Notes: a model not told the origin generated them from the sequence alone. A stretch of 64,000 nt of DNA from Lascolabacillus massiliensis (GCF_001282625.1 NZ_CTEJ01000002.1:1242501-1306500), one strand, 5' to 3'. Numbered from the stretch's first letter, positions 1 to 10,043 are shown. Program-made: numbers and translations.

Positions 1-189
1 CTAAAGACCGATAAGCATGTTTTACCGGTCTCAACTCTATATATTTAAATAACATATTATTGAAACAAAGGTAGTAATCACTGTATTAAGCTTCAATAGC
101 AATAACTAAGTAGAAAAATGTTGTTTTAGCTATGAAACTAATTATAAATAGGCACATTTGTATACTATTGCCGGTTCTGATAAGAAATT

Positions 190-1395
190 CTATTGGACTG
201 AAATAATCCTTTCCACAGCTTCAACTGTTTTTTCAAGACTATTGAAAGCTGTTAAACGGAAATAACCCTGACCTTTTGAGCCAAATCCAACACCTGGAGT
301 ACCAACTATATGGCATTTATTTAGGAGGTGATCAAAAAATTCCCAGGAATCAAGGCCATTTGGACATTTCATCCACACATATGGAGAGTTTTCACCACCG
401 AAGACTCTCCATCCTTTATTTATCAATCCTTGACGAATAATGTTGGCATTGTTCATGTAGTAAGCCACCATTTCTTTAACTTCTCTCTGACCTTCTGTAG
501 TATAGATTGCTTCTGCTGCTCGCTGCACAATGTATGGAGTACCATTAAATTTGGTAGACTGCCTGCGGTTCCACAATTTATTTATATTGATCTCTGTTCC
601 ATTTGCCAGTTTTGTTTTAAGCGACATGGGAACTACTGTGTAACTACAGCGAAGACCAGTAAACCCTGCATTTTTTGAAAAAGATCGGAATTCTATTGCA
701 CACCGTTCGGCATTTTCTATCTCATATATTGATTTAGGCACATTTTCATCCTGAATATAAGCCTCATATGCTGAATCAAAAAGTATTAGGCTGTTGTTCT
801 CCAACGCCCAGTCTACCCACCTTTTTAGCTCAGACTTAGTCATTACAGTTCCAGTTGGATTATTGGGATAACAGAGGTATACAACATCAACATGCTCTTT
901 GGGTAATTGAGGGAGAAAGCCATTATCTTCTTCACATTCCAGTAATAAAATCTTATTAGATTTCCCAATTCTCATTATAGTTGTATCCAGGTACACAGGA
1001 TATACAGGATCAGTTATAGCAACCACATTCTCTTCTCCTAAAATATCTCCTATATTACCTGTATCACTTTTAGATCCATCACTTATAAACACCTCATCAT
1101 TTGCAATTTCTATTCCTTTTTGCAGATAATCAATCTCTACGATTTTATCCCTCAAAAAGCTATAACCTTGCTCCGGACCATACCCCCTGAATGTTTCCCT
1201 ACTTCCCATCTCATCTGCAGAAGTATGAATAGCTTTAATTACTGAAGGGGGCAAGGGCAAGGTTACATCTCCTATACCAAGACGTATCAGATCGGCTCCC
1301 GGATTAGTGGTTTTGTATTTTTCCACTTTTTCTGCTATCGTGCTAAAAAGATAGCTCTCTTTAAGAAATAAATAGTTTTCGTTTACTTTAAACAT
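190..1395 (-). CDS. dapL: LL-diaminopimelate aminotransferase
   Basis: This 401-residue PLP fold-type I aminotransferase converts tetrahydrodipicolinate directly to LL-diaminopimelate with glutamate as donor, the short route to lysine and peptidoglycan found in many Bacteroidota. Visible motifs are YPNNPTG near residue 176, FDSAYEAY near 206, and SFSKNAGFTG near 238, whose Lys241 should hold PLP. The start codon overlaps the stop of dapF by one base (TGATG), so the two are translationally coupled. The next enzyme of the pathway, DapF, is its operon partner. Length fits the family and nothing looks broken. Function is inferred from motifs and pairing; confidence is high. Confidence 0.95.
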   Translation of the reverse strand: MFKVNENYLFLKESYLFSTIAEKVEKYKTTNPGADLIRLGIGDVTLPLPPSVIKAIHTSADEMGSRETFRGYGPEQGYSFLRDKIVEIDYLQKGIEIANDEVFISDGSKSDTGNIGDILGEENVVAITDPVYPVYLDTTIMRIGKSNKILLLECEEDNGFLPQLPKEHVDVVYLCYPNNPTGTVMTKSELKRWVDWALENNSLILFDSAYEAYIQDENVPKSIYEIENAERCAIEFRSFSKNAGFTGLRCSYTVVPMSLKTKLANGTEININKLWNRRQSTKFNGTPYIVQRAAEAIYTTEGQREVKEMVAYYMNNANIIRQGLINKGWRVFGGENSPYVWMKCPNGLDSWEFFDHLLNKCHIVGTPGVGFGSKGQGYFRLTAFNSLEKTVEAVERIISVQ

Positions 1396-2240
1396 CAGAT
1401 CTCTCCTTTATATACAAAATGAGCATCACCGGTAAGATAAACTTCTTTTGATGCCTTATCCCATAACACTTCAAGTTGCCCACCTCTCATATTTACTTTT
1501 GCTTTGGATTTACATTTTCCTATAATGTTACCTGCCACAACTGCAGCACAAGCACCACTTCCACATGCAAAGGTTTCGCCACTTCCTCTTTCCCAAACTC
1601 TCATTTTTATATGTTTTGAATCAACTACTTCAACAAATTCAACATTTGTTCGATCGGGAAATAGATTTAGATGTTCAATCTTTGGTCCGATTTTCTCTAT
1701 TTCTAAGGATTCAATATTATGTAAAAATATTACCGCATGTGGATTACCCATCGAAACAAATGTAATTCGATATTTCTGCTCATCGAACTGGATCGGATAA
1801 TCAATCATTTCATTTAGAGCTAACTGAAAATATCCTTTAGCTCCGGCATCTTTTGCTGAAAGAATTGCTTTACCCATATTAACCTGAATCAGTTCTACTT
1901 TATTTGTAGAATTATTAATCTTAAGTGATAGATGCTTTATGCCCGACTTTGTACTTAGACTAATCTCATTTTTACTAGTCATACCTCTTTCATACAGATA
2001 TTTACCTACACAACGTGCGGCATTACCACACATCAAACCTTCACTACCATCAGCATTATACATCAACATTGAGTAATCAGCTTGAACTGAAGGACCTATA
2101 AGAACGATTCCATCACTTCCAACACCAAAATGTCTTTCACTCAATCTTATTGATAGCTCACCTGGATTTTCCACCTTCTCTTCAAAAAGATTTATATAAA
2201 TATAATCATTGCCTGCGGCATGCATTTTTTCGAATCTCAT
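1395..2240 (-). CDS. dapF: Diaminopimelate epimerase
   Basis: DapF interconverts LL- and meso-diaminopimelate without a cofactor, using two cysteines. Both are visible: Cys71 in CGNAARC and Cys226 in the ACGSGAC motif. The 281-residue length is normal for the family. It is the upstream gene of a dapF-dapL pair, with stop and start overlapping by one base, so both consecutive steps of meso-DAP synthesis are co-expressed. A hairpin at 2257-2296 separates it from the ABC exporter operon upstream. The start is ATG with no strong ribosome binding site, as usual in Bacteroidota. Confidence 0.95.
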   Translation of the reverse strand: MRFEKMHAAGNDYIYINLFEEKVENPGELSIRLSERHFGVGSDGIVLIGPSVQADYSMLMYNADGSEGLMCGNAARCVGKYLYERGMTSKNEISLSTKSGIKHLSLKINNSTNKVELIQVNMGKAILSAKDAGAKGYFQLALNEMIDYPIQFDEQKYRITFVSMGNPHAVIFLHNIESLEIEKIGPKIEHLNLFPDRTNVEFVEVVDSKHIKMRVWERGSGETFACGSGACAAVVAGNIIGKCKSKAKVNMRGGQLEVLWDKASKEVYLTGDAHFVYKGEI

Positions 2241-2256
2241 AATAATCCATTTTAAA

Positions 2257-2296
2257 AAAACACTTGCGTGATCCCACAGAACCAGGCAAGTGTTTT
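2257..2296 (-). terminator. Hairpin terminator after the ABC exporter operon
   Basis: An 11-bp stem (AAAACACTTGC paired with GCAAGTGTTTT) closes an 18-nt loop. On the minus strand it is followed by an AT-rich stretch. It sits between the stop of the permease gene and the start of dapF and so probably ends the exporter transcript. Confidence 0.65.
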
Positions 2297-2402
2297 AAGA
2301 TTATACTCAACAAATGACTATTTAGGTTGACATTTGCTATTTATTTTGCAAATATATATCTTTTTTCTTTTTTTTACGTCATTAGGGTAGATTTTTGTTG
2401 TT

Positions 2403-3725
2403 TTATTTATATGTAACCCACTTCATCATTTCTTGAATTGATGGTTTTTTACCATACATTAAAATACCAACCCTGTATATCTTTGCAGCAAATATCGAAA
2501 TTAATATGAATGTACCATAAAGCAACACAAGAGACATAAGGACCTCCCAAAATGGAATTCCAAATGGAATCCTTACCATCATAACGATAGGAGAAGTAAA
2601 TGGTATTAAAGAAGTCCAAAATGCCAAAGGACCATCAGGGTTGCTTACGCTATAGAATCCTGCCAAGAAAGCAAAGACGATAAGGAGAGTTACCGGTGTC
2701 ATGAATTGACTTGTATCCTCTTCACTGTCAACAGCTGAAGCGAACATTGCAAAAATTGAGGCATACAATACATACCCTCCAATAAAAAACAATATAAAAT
2801 AAAAGAGTAGCTCCAGCCAGTTTATACTCATTATTGAATTCAGGATTCCTTCAATATTGAAATCATTCATTTCGGAGGATACAGCTACTGCCTGTTCAGG
2901 ATTTGCAATAAAGAAAGATACTCCAGTAAAAAGAACTGAAGTCATTATACCCCATATTGCTAATTGAGTAAGTCCAACTAATCCTATACCTACAACCTTT
3001 CCTATCAACAGATTAACTGGCTTAACAGAAGAAATCATTACTTCGACAACTCTGCTCTTTTTTTCTTCTAGAACAGCCTGCATAACCATATTGCCGTATA
3101 GTAGTATAAACATATAGATCAGAATTGTAAACATCATCCCGATTATACTGGCTATCTCAGTTGAAGACTCTTTTACACTACCGTCATCACCCATACGCAG
3201 AGTTCTAAGGTTAACTCCTGATGAGTTTTCAAGAATATTACGAACCTGACTAATTGCCTCACTGTCAACATTACTTGAATTTGAGAGCTCATCAAGCCTT
3301 TGCTCTGTCAACTTCTCATTTAAGGTTCTCTCTATAAGTGACTGCAATTCCATTGGTGATTGCTTTTCTGATGTAAGTGATACAGCGCGTGGATCTTTGC
3401 TTAAATCATTTGTAATTTGCAGGATAGCAAATAAATCCTTACCTAACCTGCTTTCTGAATCCTGTAATTCTGCACTCCCTATAATCTGAAAATCATATTG
3501 ATCAGTTGACTTCAATAATGGTGCATATATTCCGGTGTTATCAATTACTGCAACATTTTTTATACTCCCGTCATTCAGCGTTGATAGCCAAAATGGAACC
3601 AGAGATATTGCCACCATAAGAAATGGCATAAGTACTGTAAGAATTATAAAGGATTTTTTCCTTACTCTTGTAAGATACTCTCGTTGAATTATTAAGCTTA
3701 ATCTGTTCATAGTTGACTTACTCAT
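2403..3725 (-). CDS. ABC-2 type transporter permease (NatB-like)
   Basis: This 440-residue membrane protein starts with a basic segment and a transmembrane helix (about 25-48). A large extracytoplasmic loop of about 130 residues follows, then five or more helices between roughly 195 and 425. That is the ABC-2/NatB layout: one helix, periplasmic domain, C-terminal bundle. Its start overlaps the stop of the ATPase gene by four bases (ATGA), so the two form one exporter. NatAB-type systems export Na+ or other small substrates; the substrate here cannot be read from sequence. A hairpin follows the gene. Confidence 0.85.
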   Translation of the reverse strand: MSKSTMNRLSLIIQREYLTRVRKKSFIILTVLMPFLMVAISLVPFWLSTLNDGSIKNVAVIDNTGIYAPLLKSTDQYDFQIIGSAELQDSESRLGKDLFAILQITNDLSKDPRAVSLTSEKQSPMELQSLIERTLNEKLTEQRLDELSNSSNVDSEAISQVRNILENSSGVNLRTLRMGDDGSVKESSTEIASIIGMMFTILIYMFILLYGNMVMQAVLEEKKSRVVEVMISSVKPVNLLIGKVVGIGLVGLTQLAIWGIMTSVLFTGVSFFIANPEQAVAVSSEMNDFNIEGILNSIMSINWLELLFYFILFFIGGYVLYASIFAMFASAVDSEEDTSQFMTPVTLLIVFAFLAGFYSVSNPDGPLAFWTSLIPFTSPIVMMVRIPFGIPFWEVLMSLVLLYGTFILISIFAAKIYRVGILMYGKKPSIQEMMKWVTYK

Positions 3726-4642
3726 AATGTACTAATGTTTTTATCTTTGGTAACAGTCTTTATAAAGACATCATTCATGGTAGGTAGTTCTTCATCATAA
3801 CTTACCACTTCATAATTGTCGAAAATAAGTTTTGCCAGATCATTATTACTGATTCCGTTTAGTTTTTTTATTCTCAGATCTATAAATTCATGGTATGGCT
3901 CTTTCGATAAAAGCTCAAATGATGGGTGCTCCAAATTAAAGTCATCTCCAAATATCCTAAACCTGAATATATTTGGTCTGTGATCTTTACGTATTTTAAA
4001 TACATTTCCCTGTAGTACCACCTGAGACTTGTTAATAAGAGCAATATTATCACATAACTCTTCTACAGACTCCATATTATGAGTTGATAGAATAATTGTT
4101 TTCCCCTCATCTTTCAATCTAAGCATTTCATTTTTAACGATATCTGTATTCACAGGATCAAAACCGCTAAATGGTTCATCAAAAATAAGCAGATCTGGGT
4201 CATGAATTACGGTTGAGATAAACTGCACCTTCTGCTGCATTCCTTTAGACAGTTCTTCAACTTTCCTGTTATACCAATCCATAATATCAAATCTCTTGAA
4301 CCATACCATAAGTTCATGATGAGCTTGTTTTTTAGACATCCCTCGCAACTGTGCAAGATACATAGCCTGTTCGCCAACTTTCATCTTCTTGTAGAGTCCT
4401 CTTTCTTCAGGCATATATCCAATGTTGTAAATATCATTCCCAACAGATTGCCGGCCTTCAATCATAACATCACCACTATCAGGCGCTGTTATTCGTGTGA
4501 TAATACGAATAAGAGTTGTCTTTCCAGCACCATTAGGACCTAATAAACCGAAAACCGTTCCCTTCGGTACACTTATGCTTACCTTATTCAACGCTAAATG
4601 ATTAGCGTATTGCTTTACTACATCATGTGTTTCTAAGTACAT
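3722..4642 (-). CDS. ABC transporter ATP-binding protein (NatA-like)
   Basis: A 306-residue ABC ATPase. The Walker A motif GPNGAGKTT lies at residues 35-43, the signature LSKGMQQK near 131, Walker B LLIFDEPFSGFDP near 151 and the switch histidine in STHNME near 188. The C-terminal 90 residues form the extra domain typical of NatA-like exporters. It overlaps its permease by four bases and follows dnaG by about 20 bases on the same strand, so co-transcription with dnaG is possible. The substrate is unknown. Confidence 0.88.
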   Translation of the reverse strand: MYLETHDVVKQYANHLALNKVSISVPKGTVFGLLGPNGAGKTTLIRIITRITAPDSGDVMIEGRQSVGNDIYNIGYMPEERGLYKKMKVGEQAMYLAQLRGMSKKQAHHELMVWFKRFDIMDWYNRKVEELSKGMQQKVQFISTVIHDPDLLIFDEPFSGFDPVNTDIVKNEMLRLKDEGKTIILSTHNMESVEELCDNIALINKSQVVLQGNVFKIRKDHRPNIFRFRIFGDDFNLEHPSFELLSKEPYHEFIDLRIKKLNGISNNDLAKLIFDNYEVVSYDEELPTMNDVFIKTVTKDKNISTL

Positions 4643-4661
4643 GTCTTTAAATTTAATCTAA

Positions 4662-6695
4662 TCAATATTTCAATACAATTCTCTCACCAAGCTCTTTAGC
4701 CAATACTTTCTTTATCTCCTGAAGCTGTTTTAATCTGGTAATGAATGCTGAACAGTTTTCCGGATCGCTTTTCTTGATCTCCTCTTTCAGTTCATTAATT
4801 TTGGTCTGTATATAAGCATTTTTGAGCTCAGTAGTTGCCCTGGGAACATGACTATGGAGCATGTTTTGTTCTAATAAACGAGAGTTTTTATCACCCACCT
4901 CTTCTCCTAAAATTTTTGAGTGAATTTTACTTAGGTGATACCTGTCACTCAGCAGTTCAGAAGCAAGTTTGCTAACTTTAGGATCAGGATAATTCAGAAA
5001 AAAATTACCAGAATCAAAATTTTTTGTATCAATATTACTTACAGCCTCATCAAGCATTAACTGATAAAGTTCGTTTTTAAAATTAATGTTATCGCGTTCA
5101 AGGTCAAAATGTACAAACTCTGTTACACCAGGCCCCTCTTCGATTAAAACGTCCTCTTCTATAATTTCGTTTCCCTCTTTTCGTTTACGTTTGTCAAACT
5201 TTTGATACAATGGAGTATTTCCATATCTCACTATATATCTAAGTATCTCTTTTTCAAAACGATCATATGGACTCTTTCCCGGTTCTTTAGTTTCTTTATT
5301 ACTAATGGTTTTATTTATATTTTCACCAATTGTAAACTCGCCTGCTTTGGAAATTTCTTTATCTTTTTGATCTCTTTTTCTCTCCCAAACCCTTTGCCTG
5401 ATTTTATTTATTTCATTAATCAGTACAAGCTCTTGAATATTTAGTAGCTGAGAACACTCCTGTATATATACCGATCGGGTAATTGTATTAGGTATTAACG
5501 CAATACTATTTACAATATTTGAGATCATCCCTGCCCTTTTTACAGGGTCATCTCCAACCTCTTCTATTAATAGTTCCGTTTTAAAACGGATGAAGTCTTT
5601 CTCATTGGAGTCTATAAATCTCTTAAAACTCTCTGCATTCTGTTTTTTCGCAAATGAATCGGGATCCTCTCCTTGTGGGAGCATAACAACCTTAACATTC
5701 ATTCCCTCCTCCAGTAAAAGGTCGATCCCCCTTATAGCAGCATTTATACCCGCAGTATCACCATCATAAATAACAGTTATGTTATTTGAGAAACGGCGAA
5801 TCATACGAATCTGTCCACTTGTTAAAGCGGTACCTGAAGATGCAACAACATTTTCTATCCCTGCCTGATGCATAGATAAAACATCTGTATACCCCTCTAC
5901 CAGAAAACATTTATCCTGTTTAATTATTGCATTCTTAGCAAAATAAATACCATAAAGTTCTTTACTCTTTGAATATATTTCACTTTCAGGAGAGTTCACA
6001 TACTTTCCTGTATTCTCAGCTTTCTTAAGAATACGTCCTCCAAATGCAACAACCTTTCCTGACATTGTATGAACCGGAAAAATTACTCTTCCCCGGAATC
6101 TGTCATAAAGTGGCTGATTATTCTCTCCACCGGTGGAGAGACCAGTTTTTAATAGGTAGTCACGTAAATATCCTGCTTTTTGCGCCTCAACAGAAAAAGC
6201 ATCCCTCTGTTCAAGACTATAACCTAATTGAAATTTATTTATAATGTCATCCCTCAATCCCCGCTCGCGAAAATATGAGAGTCCAATTGCCTTACCCTCA
6301 GGATGTGCATGCAATGTTTTCTGAAAATAATCTCTAGCGTATTCATTAAGGATAAACATACTCTCCCGATCGCTTTGAGCCTGTTTTTCCTCGTCAGTAA
6401 ACTCTTTTTCTACTACCTCTATATTATATTTGCGTGCAAGATATTTTAATGCTTCATAATATGACAACTGTTCATGCTTCATTATGAAGTGAATAGGCGG
6501 TCCTCCCTCTCCACAAGCAAAACACTTGCAAATATTTTTAGCTGGAGATACATAAAAAGAGGGGTTTCTGTCTTCATGAAAAGGGCACAATCCAACCAAA
6601 TTAACACCTCTCCTGCGAAGTGTCACGAAATCAGACACTACATCAACAATTTGTGCAGCGTCTTGTATACGACTTATTGTATTTTGATCAATCAT
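4662..6695 (-). CDS. dnaG: DNA primase
   Basis: This 677-residue protein is the replicative primase. The CHC2 zinc finger is complete at the N terminus (Cys37-x2-His40-x17-Cys58-x2-Cys61). The catalytic core includes the TOPRIM segment FLVEGYTDVLSMHQAG near residue 265 and the acidic YDGDTAG near 315. The C-terminal third is divergent, as expected for the helicase-binding domain. It is divergently arranged with the aminotransferase gene, sharing a roughly 110-bp promoter region. It belongs to the chromosome; a separate plasmid-like primase/helicase set lies in the mobile element near 45-48 kb. Confidence 0.96.
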   Translation of the reverse strand: MIDQNTISRIQDAAQIVDVVSDFVTLRRRGVNLVGLCPFHEDRNPSFYVSPAKNICKCFACGEGGPPIHFIMKHEQLSYYEALKYLARKYNIEVVEKEFTDEEKQAQSDRESMFILNEYARDYFQKTLHAHPEGKAIGLSYFRERGLRDDIINKFQLGYSLEQRDAFSVEAQKAGYLRDYLLKTGLSTGGENNQPLYDRFRGRVIFPVHTMSGKVVAFGGRILKKAENTGKYVNSPESEIYSKSKELYGIYFAKNAIIKQDKCFLVEGYTDVLSMHQAGIENVVASSGTALTSGQIRMIRRFSNNITVIYDGDTAGINAAIRGIDLLLEEGMNVKVVMLPQGEDPDSFAKKQNAESFKRFIDSNEKDFIRFKTELLIEEVGDDPVKRAGMISNIVNSIALIPNTITRSVYIQECSQLLNIQELVLINEINKIRQRVWERKRDQKDKEISKAGEFTIGENINKTISNKETKEPGKSPYDRFEKEILRYIVRYGNTPLYQKFDKRKRKEGNEIIEEDVLIEEGPGVTEFVHFDLERDNINFKNELYQLMLDEAVSNIDTKNFDSGNFFLNYPDPKVSKLASELLSDRYHLSKIHSKILGEEVGDKNSRLLEQNMLHSHVPRATTELKNAYIQTKINELKEEIKKSDPENCSAFITRLKQLQEIKKVLAKELGERIVLKY

Positions 6696-6756
6696 AACCG
6701 AGATACGAAATTACTTATTAATATTGTTAAAAAAGTGGTTTTTGAAAATATATTCA

Positions 6757-6764
6757 TACATTTG
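6757..6764 (+). promoter_or_regulatory. Candidate -7 box for the aminotransferase gene
   Basis: TACATTTG matches the Bacteroidota -7 consensus TAnnTTTG about 40 bases upstream of the ATG at 6805. No good -33 TTTG lies at the 19-bp spacing, so support is only partial. Confidence 0.4.
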
Positions 6765-6804
6765 TAATTGCACAATTTTATTTCAAATACTAAATTTTAT
6801 TGAG

Positions 6805-7824
6805 ATGGATGTTATAAACTGGTCGAATTTATCATTCGGCTACATGAAAACCGACTACAACATACGCAGTTACTACAAGGAAGGAAAATGGAGTGATCCC
6901 GTATCAGAAACATCAGAGTTTATTAATCTTCATATTGCTGCAACTTGTCTGCACTATGGACAGGAAGTATTTGAAGGATTAAAAGCATTCCGAGGTAAAG
7001 ATGGAAAAATTCGTGTTTTCAGAATGCGCGAGAATGCTTTAAGGTTGCAATCATCCTGCAGAGGTATAATGATGGCTGAGCTACCAGTTGAGCTATTTGA
7101 AGAAATGGTGATTCAGGCTGTCAAAAAAAATGCTCGCTTTGTACCACCTTACGAAAGTGGCGCATCACTATATATTCGTCCATTACTAATTGGAACTAGT
7201 GCACAGGTAGGAGTAAAGCCTGCAACAGAATACACTTTTATTATATTTGTTACTCCTGTAGGTCCATATTTTAAGGAAGGATTTAAACCTACACCTATGG
7301 TAATATTGCGGGAATACGATCGTGCAGCACCACTTGGTACAGGCACTTATAAAGTAGGTGGAAACTATGCTGCGAGCCTGGTTGCCGGGGAAAAAGCGCA
7401 TGAGCTGGGTTACTCAGCTGTTCTTTACCTGGATGCAAAAGAGAAAAAATATATCGATGAGTGTGGCCCCGCTAACTTCTTTGGAATAAAAGATAATACA
7501 TACATTACTCCAAAATCAACATCCATTTTACCATCTATAACAAATAAGAGTCTTATGCAGTTAGCTGAGGATATGGGACTGAAAGTTGAAAGACGTCCAA
7601 TACCTGAAGAGGAGCTCGCAACATTTGAAGAGGCAGGAGCATGTGGAACTGCCGCTGTTATAAGTCCTATTTTACGAATAGATGACCTAAGTGAAAATAA
7701 AAGTTATCAATTTAGTAAGGATGGCAAAGCTGGTCCTATTAGCGAAAAGTTATATCAAAAACTTCGTGCTATACAGTATGGTGACGAACCTGACAAATAT
7801 GGCTGGGTAACTGTAATAGAATAA
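6805..7824 (+). CDS. ilvE: Branched-chain amino acid aminotransferase
   Basis: A 339-residue fold-type IV PLP aminotransferase for the last step of Leu/Ile/Val synthesis (or the first step of breakdown). I chose the ATG at 6805 because the open frame upstream encodes a sequence unlike any aminotransferase, and the candidate -7 box at 6757 falls inside it. Visible family features are CLHYGQEVFEGLKAFR, the PLP-lysine region TYKVGGNYAASL, and the C-terminal ACGTAAVISPI that binds the phosphate. It ends two bases before the convergent CYTH gene. This is a large-type BCAT, as in other Bacteroidota. Confidence 0.93.
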   Translation: MDVINWSNLSFGYMKTDYNIRSYYKEGKWSDPVSETSEFINLHIAATCLHYGQEVFEGLKAFRGKDGKIRVFRMRENALRLQSSCRGIMMAELPVELFEEMVIQAVKKNARFVPPYESGASLYIRPLLIGTSAQVGVKPATEYTFIIFVTPVGPYFKEGFKPTPMVILREYDRAAPLGTGTYKVGGNYAASLVAGEKAHELGYSAVLYLDAKEKKYIDECGPANFFGIKDNTYITPKSTSILPSITNKSLMQLAEDMGLKVERRPIPEEELATFEEAGACGTAAVISPILRIDDLSENKSYQFSKDGKAGPISEKLYQKLRAIQYGDEPDKYGWVTVIE

Positions 7825-7826
7825 AA

Positions 7827-8303
7827 TTACAATTTACTCCATGATTTAAAGGGGTGGATCGACAGGAATGAGTTATAATATCTAACATTTCCTGTAACTT
7901 CTGCCCCTAACCATTCAGGTCTTTCAAAGTTTTCGTTTTCCTCTTTTAGTTCTACTTCAGCAATCAACAGACCTTCATTCTCCCCATAGAATTCGTCTAC
8001 CTCAAATATATGATCACCTGCTTTTATAAGATAGCGGGTTTTATCTATTATACCCTCTTCACATAAGTTAAGCATCTCTTCAGCATCAACAACAGGTATT
8101 TCATATTCCCATTCATGTCTTGTCAACATACCCTCTGCAAGAGCACTTTTTACTGTGATATAACCCTTTTCACCTTTTACTCTGACGCGAATAACACTTA
8201 CTCCGGAAAGAGATAAATATCCCTGTTTTATCCTGAAACTCTTATATGCTTGTGATTTAAAATCCCCTTTAATCAGAAATTTCCTCTCAATTTCATATCC
8301 CAT
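7827..8303 (-). CDS. CYTH domain protein
   Basis: About 158 residues from the ATG at 8303; an earlier in-frame start at 8330 adds nine residues but breaks the family pattern, in which the first strand is MGYEIERKF. The ExExK-type signature is EIERKF at the N terminus. Alternating charged strands follow (VIRVRVKGEKGYITVK, HEWEYEIP, VDEFYGENEGLLIAEVEL), which line the triphosphate tunnel in CYTH proteins. The family includes adenylate cyclase class IV, thiamine triphosphatase and inorganic tripolyphosphatase; short single-domain bacterial members are most often triphosphatases. The exact substrate is not decided here. It is convergent with ilvE. Confidence 0.85.
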   Translation of the reverse strand: MGYEIERKFLIKGDFKSQAYKSFRIKQGYLSLSGVSVIRVRVKGEKGYITVKSALAEGMLTRHEWEYEIPVVDAEEMLNLCEEGIIDKTRYLIKAGDHIFEVDEFYGENEGLLIAEVELKEENENFERPEWLGAEVTGNVRYYNSFLSIHPFKSWSKL

Positions 8304-8343
8304 AACAATGTTTTTTTTCAAAGGTATCACTTATAAATAAAAA

Positions 8344-8394
8344 AACTATGTTTTTAAGATCTCGTATTCACTACGAAAAAATAAAAACATAGTT
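8344..8394. other. Perfect hairpin in the CYTH/sulfatase intergenic region
   Basis: A perfect 13-bp stem (AACTATGTTTTTA with TAAAAACATAGTT) encloses 25 bases. The rest of the 8,304-8,633 gap is AT-rich without any coding frame; I see only this hairpin and the promoter element near 8,599. Confidence 0.5.
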
Positions 8395-8598
8395 AAGGTT
8401 TTGGTTGGATTAAATAAAAAATCAATGCGCGTAATTCTATTTTTAATTCAATAATCCTTTACAAAAATAGGAAACCTGCCAAATTAAGCTATCTATTCTT
8501 ACAGTATCTCACATTTCGTGTATATTTTCCACAACCCAATATAGTACTTTAATAATAGAACTAATTTTTAGCATACATTTTCTTAAAGAAAAATATTA

Positions 8599-8606
8599 TA
8601 TCTTTG
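8599..8606 (+). promoter_or_regulatory. Candidate -7 box for the sulfatase/beta-galactosidase locus
   Basis: TATCTTTG matches TAnnTTTG and lies 27 bases upstream of the ATG at 8634. It is the only good match in the gap. The -33 region is weak, so confidence is moderate. Confidence 0.42.
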
Positions 8607-8633
8607 TTAATTATTAAATTAACAAAACATATC

Positions 8634-10037
8634 ATGTCTAAAATTAAACTAGCAACCACTGCTCTCGGATTAGCTGCTATCACATCTATTTATTCACAAG
8701 ACAAACCGAATGTGGTTTTTATTCTAACCGATGATTTGGGGTATGGTGATCTTAGTTGCTATGGCCAGGATAAGTTTCAGACGCCTAATATTGATAGACT
8801 TGCATTAACAGGAACAAGATTCACAAGAAGTTATTCAGGAACAACTGTTAGCGCACCCTCGCGAGCTAGTCTGTTAACCGGATTACACACAGGTAATGCG
8901 CCAATCAGAGGCAATAGAGAAATACAACCTGAAGGACAAGCCCCACTCCCTGCAGATACTTATACTTTATTCAAATTATTCAAAGAATCTGGTTATATAA
9001 CCGGTGTTTTTGGAAAATGGGGATTAGGGTATCCGGGATCTACAGGAGACCCGGTTAACCAGTATGTAGACCATTTTTTTGGATACAATTGTCAGCGATT
9101 GGCACACAACTACTATCCGGGTCACCTCTGGGAAAATGATACCAAAGTTTATTTACCTGATAACAACGATGGAGGATTTGGCTCCTATTCTCAAGACTTG
9201 ATACAAAGTAAAACGCTTGAATTCATTGAACAGCATAAAAATAACCCTTTCTTTTTGTATGTCCCAATTGTTCTGCCACATGCAGAATTAGTAGTGCCTG
9301 AAGACACTATAATACAAGAGCTTAGAGGTAAGTTCCCTGAAACTCCATATAAAGGAACAGACTCTGGACCAAATTTCAGAATAGGCGGATATATGTCACA
9401 GGATTATCCTCGTGCAACACATGCTGCTATGGTTAAAAGAATAGATATATATGTGGCACAAATTGTGGAAAAACTCAAAGAAGAAGGCCTGTATGAAAAT
9501 ACTCTTATAATATTTACAAGTGACAATGGACCACACCGTGAAGGTGGTGGTGACCCAGACTTCTTCAATAATAACAGTATTTACCGTGGATATAAAAGGG
9601 ATCTCTATGAAGGTGGTATACGAGTTCCAACAATAATATCTTGGAAAGGAAAAGTTGCCGCAGGAGAAAAAAGCAATTTCCCCTTTGCATTCTGGGATTA
9701 CCTCCCAACATTTGCAGATATATTAGAAGTTGAATACAAAACAAAAACAGATGGAGTTAGTATCCTTCCTACATTGCTGGGTGTTGAAGACCAGGCAGAG
9801 AGAGATTACTTTTACTTCGAATTTCAGGAATCAGGTGGACAACAAGCAGTTATTAAAGGAAACTGGAAACTGATTCATCTGGATATACGTAATGGAGGTA
9901 AGTACGAACTCTATAATATTGCTTCAGATCCATCTGAGAATCATAACTTAATTGCATTATTCCCTGAAAAAAGTGAAGAGTTGAAAGAGATAATGAAACG
10001 AGCAAGAACAGATAATCCAGACTGGCCTTTATTTTAA
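8634..10037 (+). CDS. Secreted sulfatase, Ser-type (S1 family)
   Basis: A 467-residue arylsulfatase-type hydrolase with a signal peptide (residues 1-21, ending near SIYSQ). I used the ATG at 8634, not the upstream TTG, because it starts the signal peptide directly. Metal ligands are in ILTDDLGYGDLS; the formylglycine motif is S-A-P-S-R with Ser73 as the residue to be oxidised, so an anaerobic maturase (anSME) is needed. Further motifs are GVFGKWGLG and TSDNGPHREGG. A second sulfatase starts six bases after its stop and a beta-galactosidase follows, indicating periplasmic breakdown of a sulfated galactose-containing glycan. The substrate subfamily cannot be assigned by eye. Confidence 0.9.
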   Translation: MSKIKLATTALGLAAITSIYSQDKPNVVFILTDDLGYGDLSCYGQDKFQTPNIDRLALTGTRFTRSYSGTTVSAPSRASLLTGLHTGNAPIRGNREIQPEGQAPLPADTYTLFKLFKESGYITGVFGKWGLGYPGSTGDPVNQYVDHFFGYNCQRLAHNYYPGHLWENDTKVYLPDNNDGGFGSYSQDLIQSKTLEFIEQHKNNPFFLYVPIVLPHAELVVPEDTIIQELRGKFPETPYKGTDSGPNFRIGGYMSQDYPRATHAAMVKRIDIYVAQIVEKLKEEGLYENTLIIFTSDNGPHREGGGDPDFFNNNSIYRGYKRDLYEGGIRVPTIISWKGKVAAGEKSNFPFAFWDYLPTFADILEVEYKTKTDGVSILPTLLGVEDQAERDYFYFEFQESGGQQAVIKGNWKLIHLDIRNGGKYELYNIASDPSENHNLIALFPEKSEELKEIMKRARTDNPDWPLF

Positions 10038-10043
10038 ATAAAA

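Noticed and set aside
1-189. Hairpin GACCGATAA/TTTACCGGTC as terminator for dapL
   Set aside because: It lies 160 bases past the stop, has a mismatch and lacks a T-run on the minus strand.
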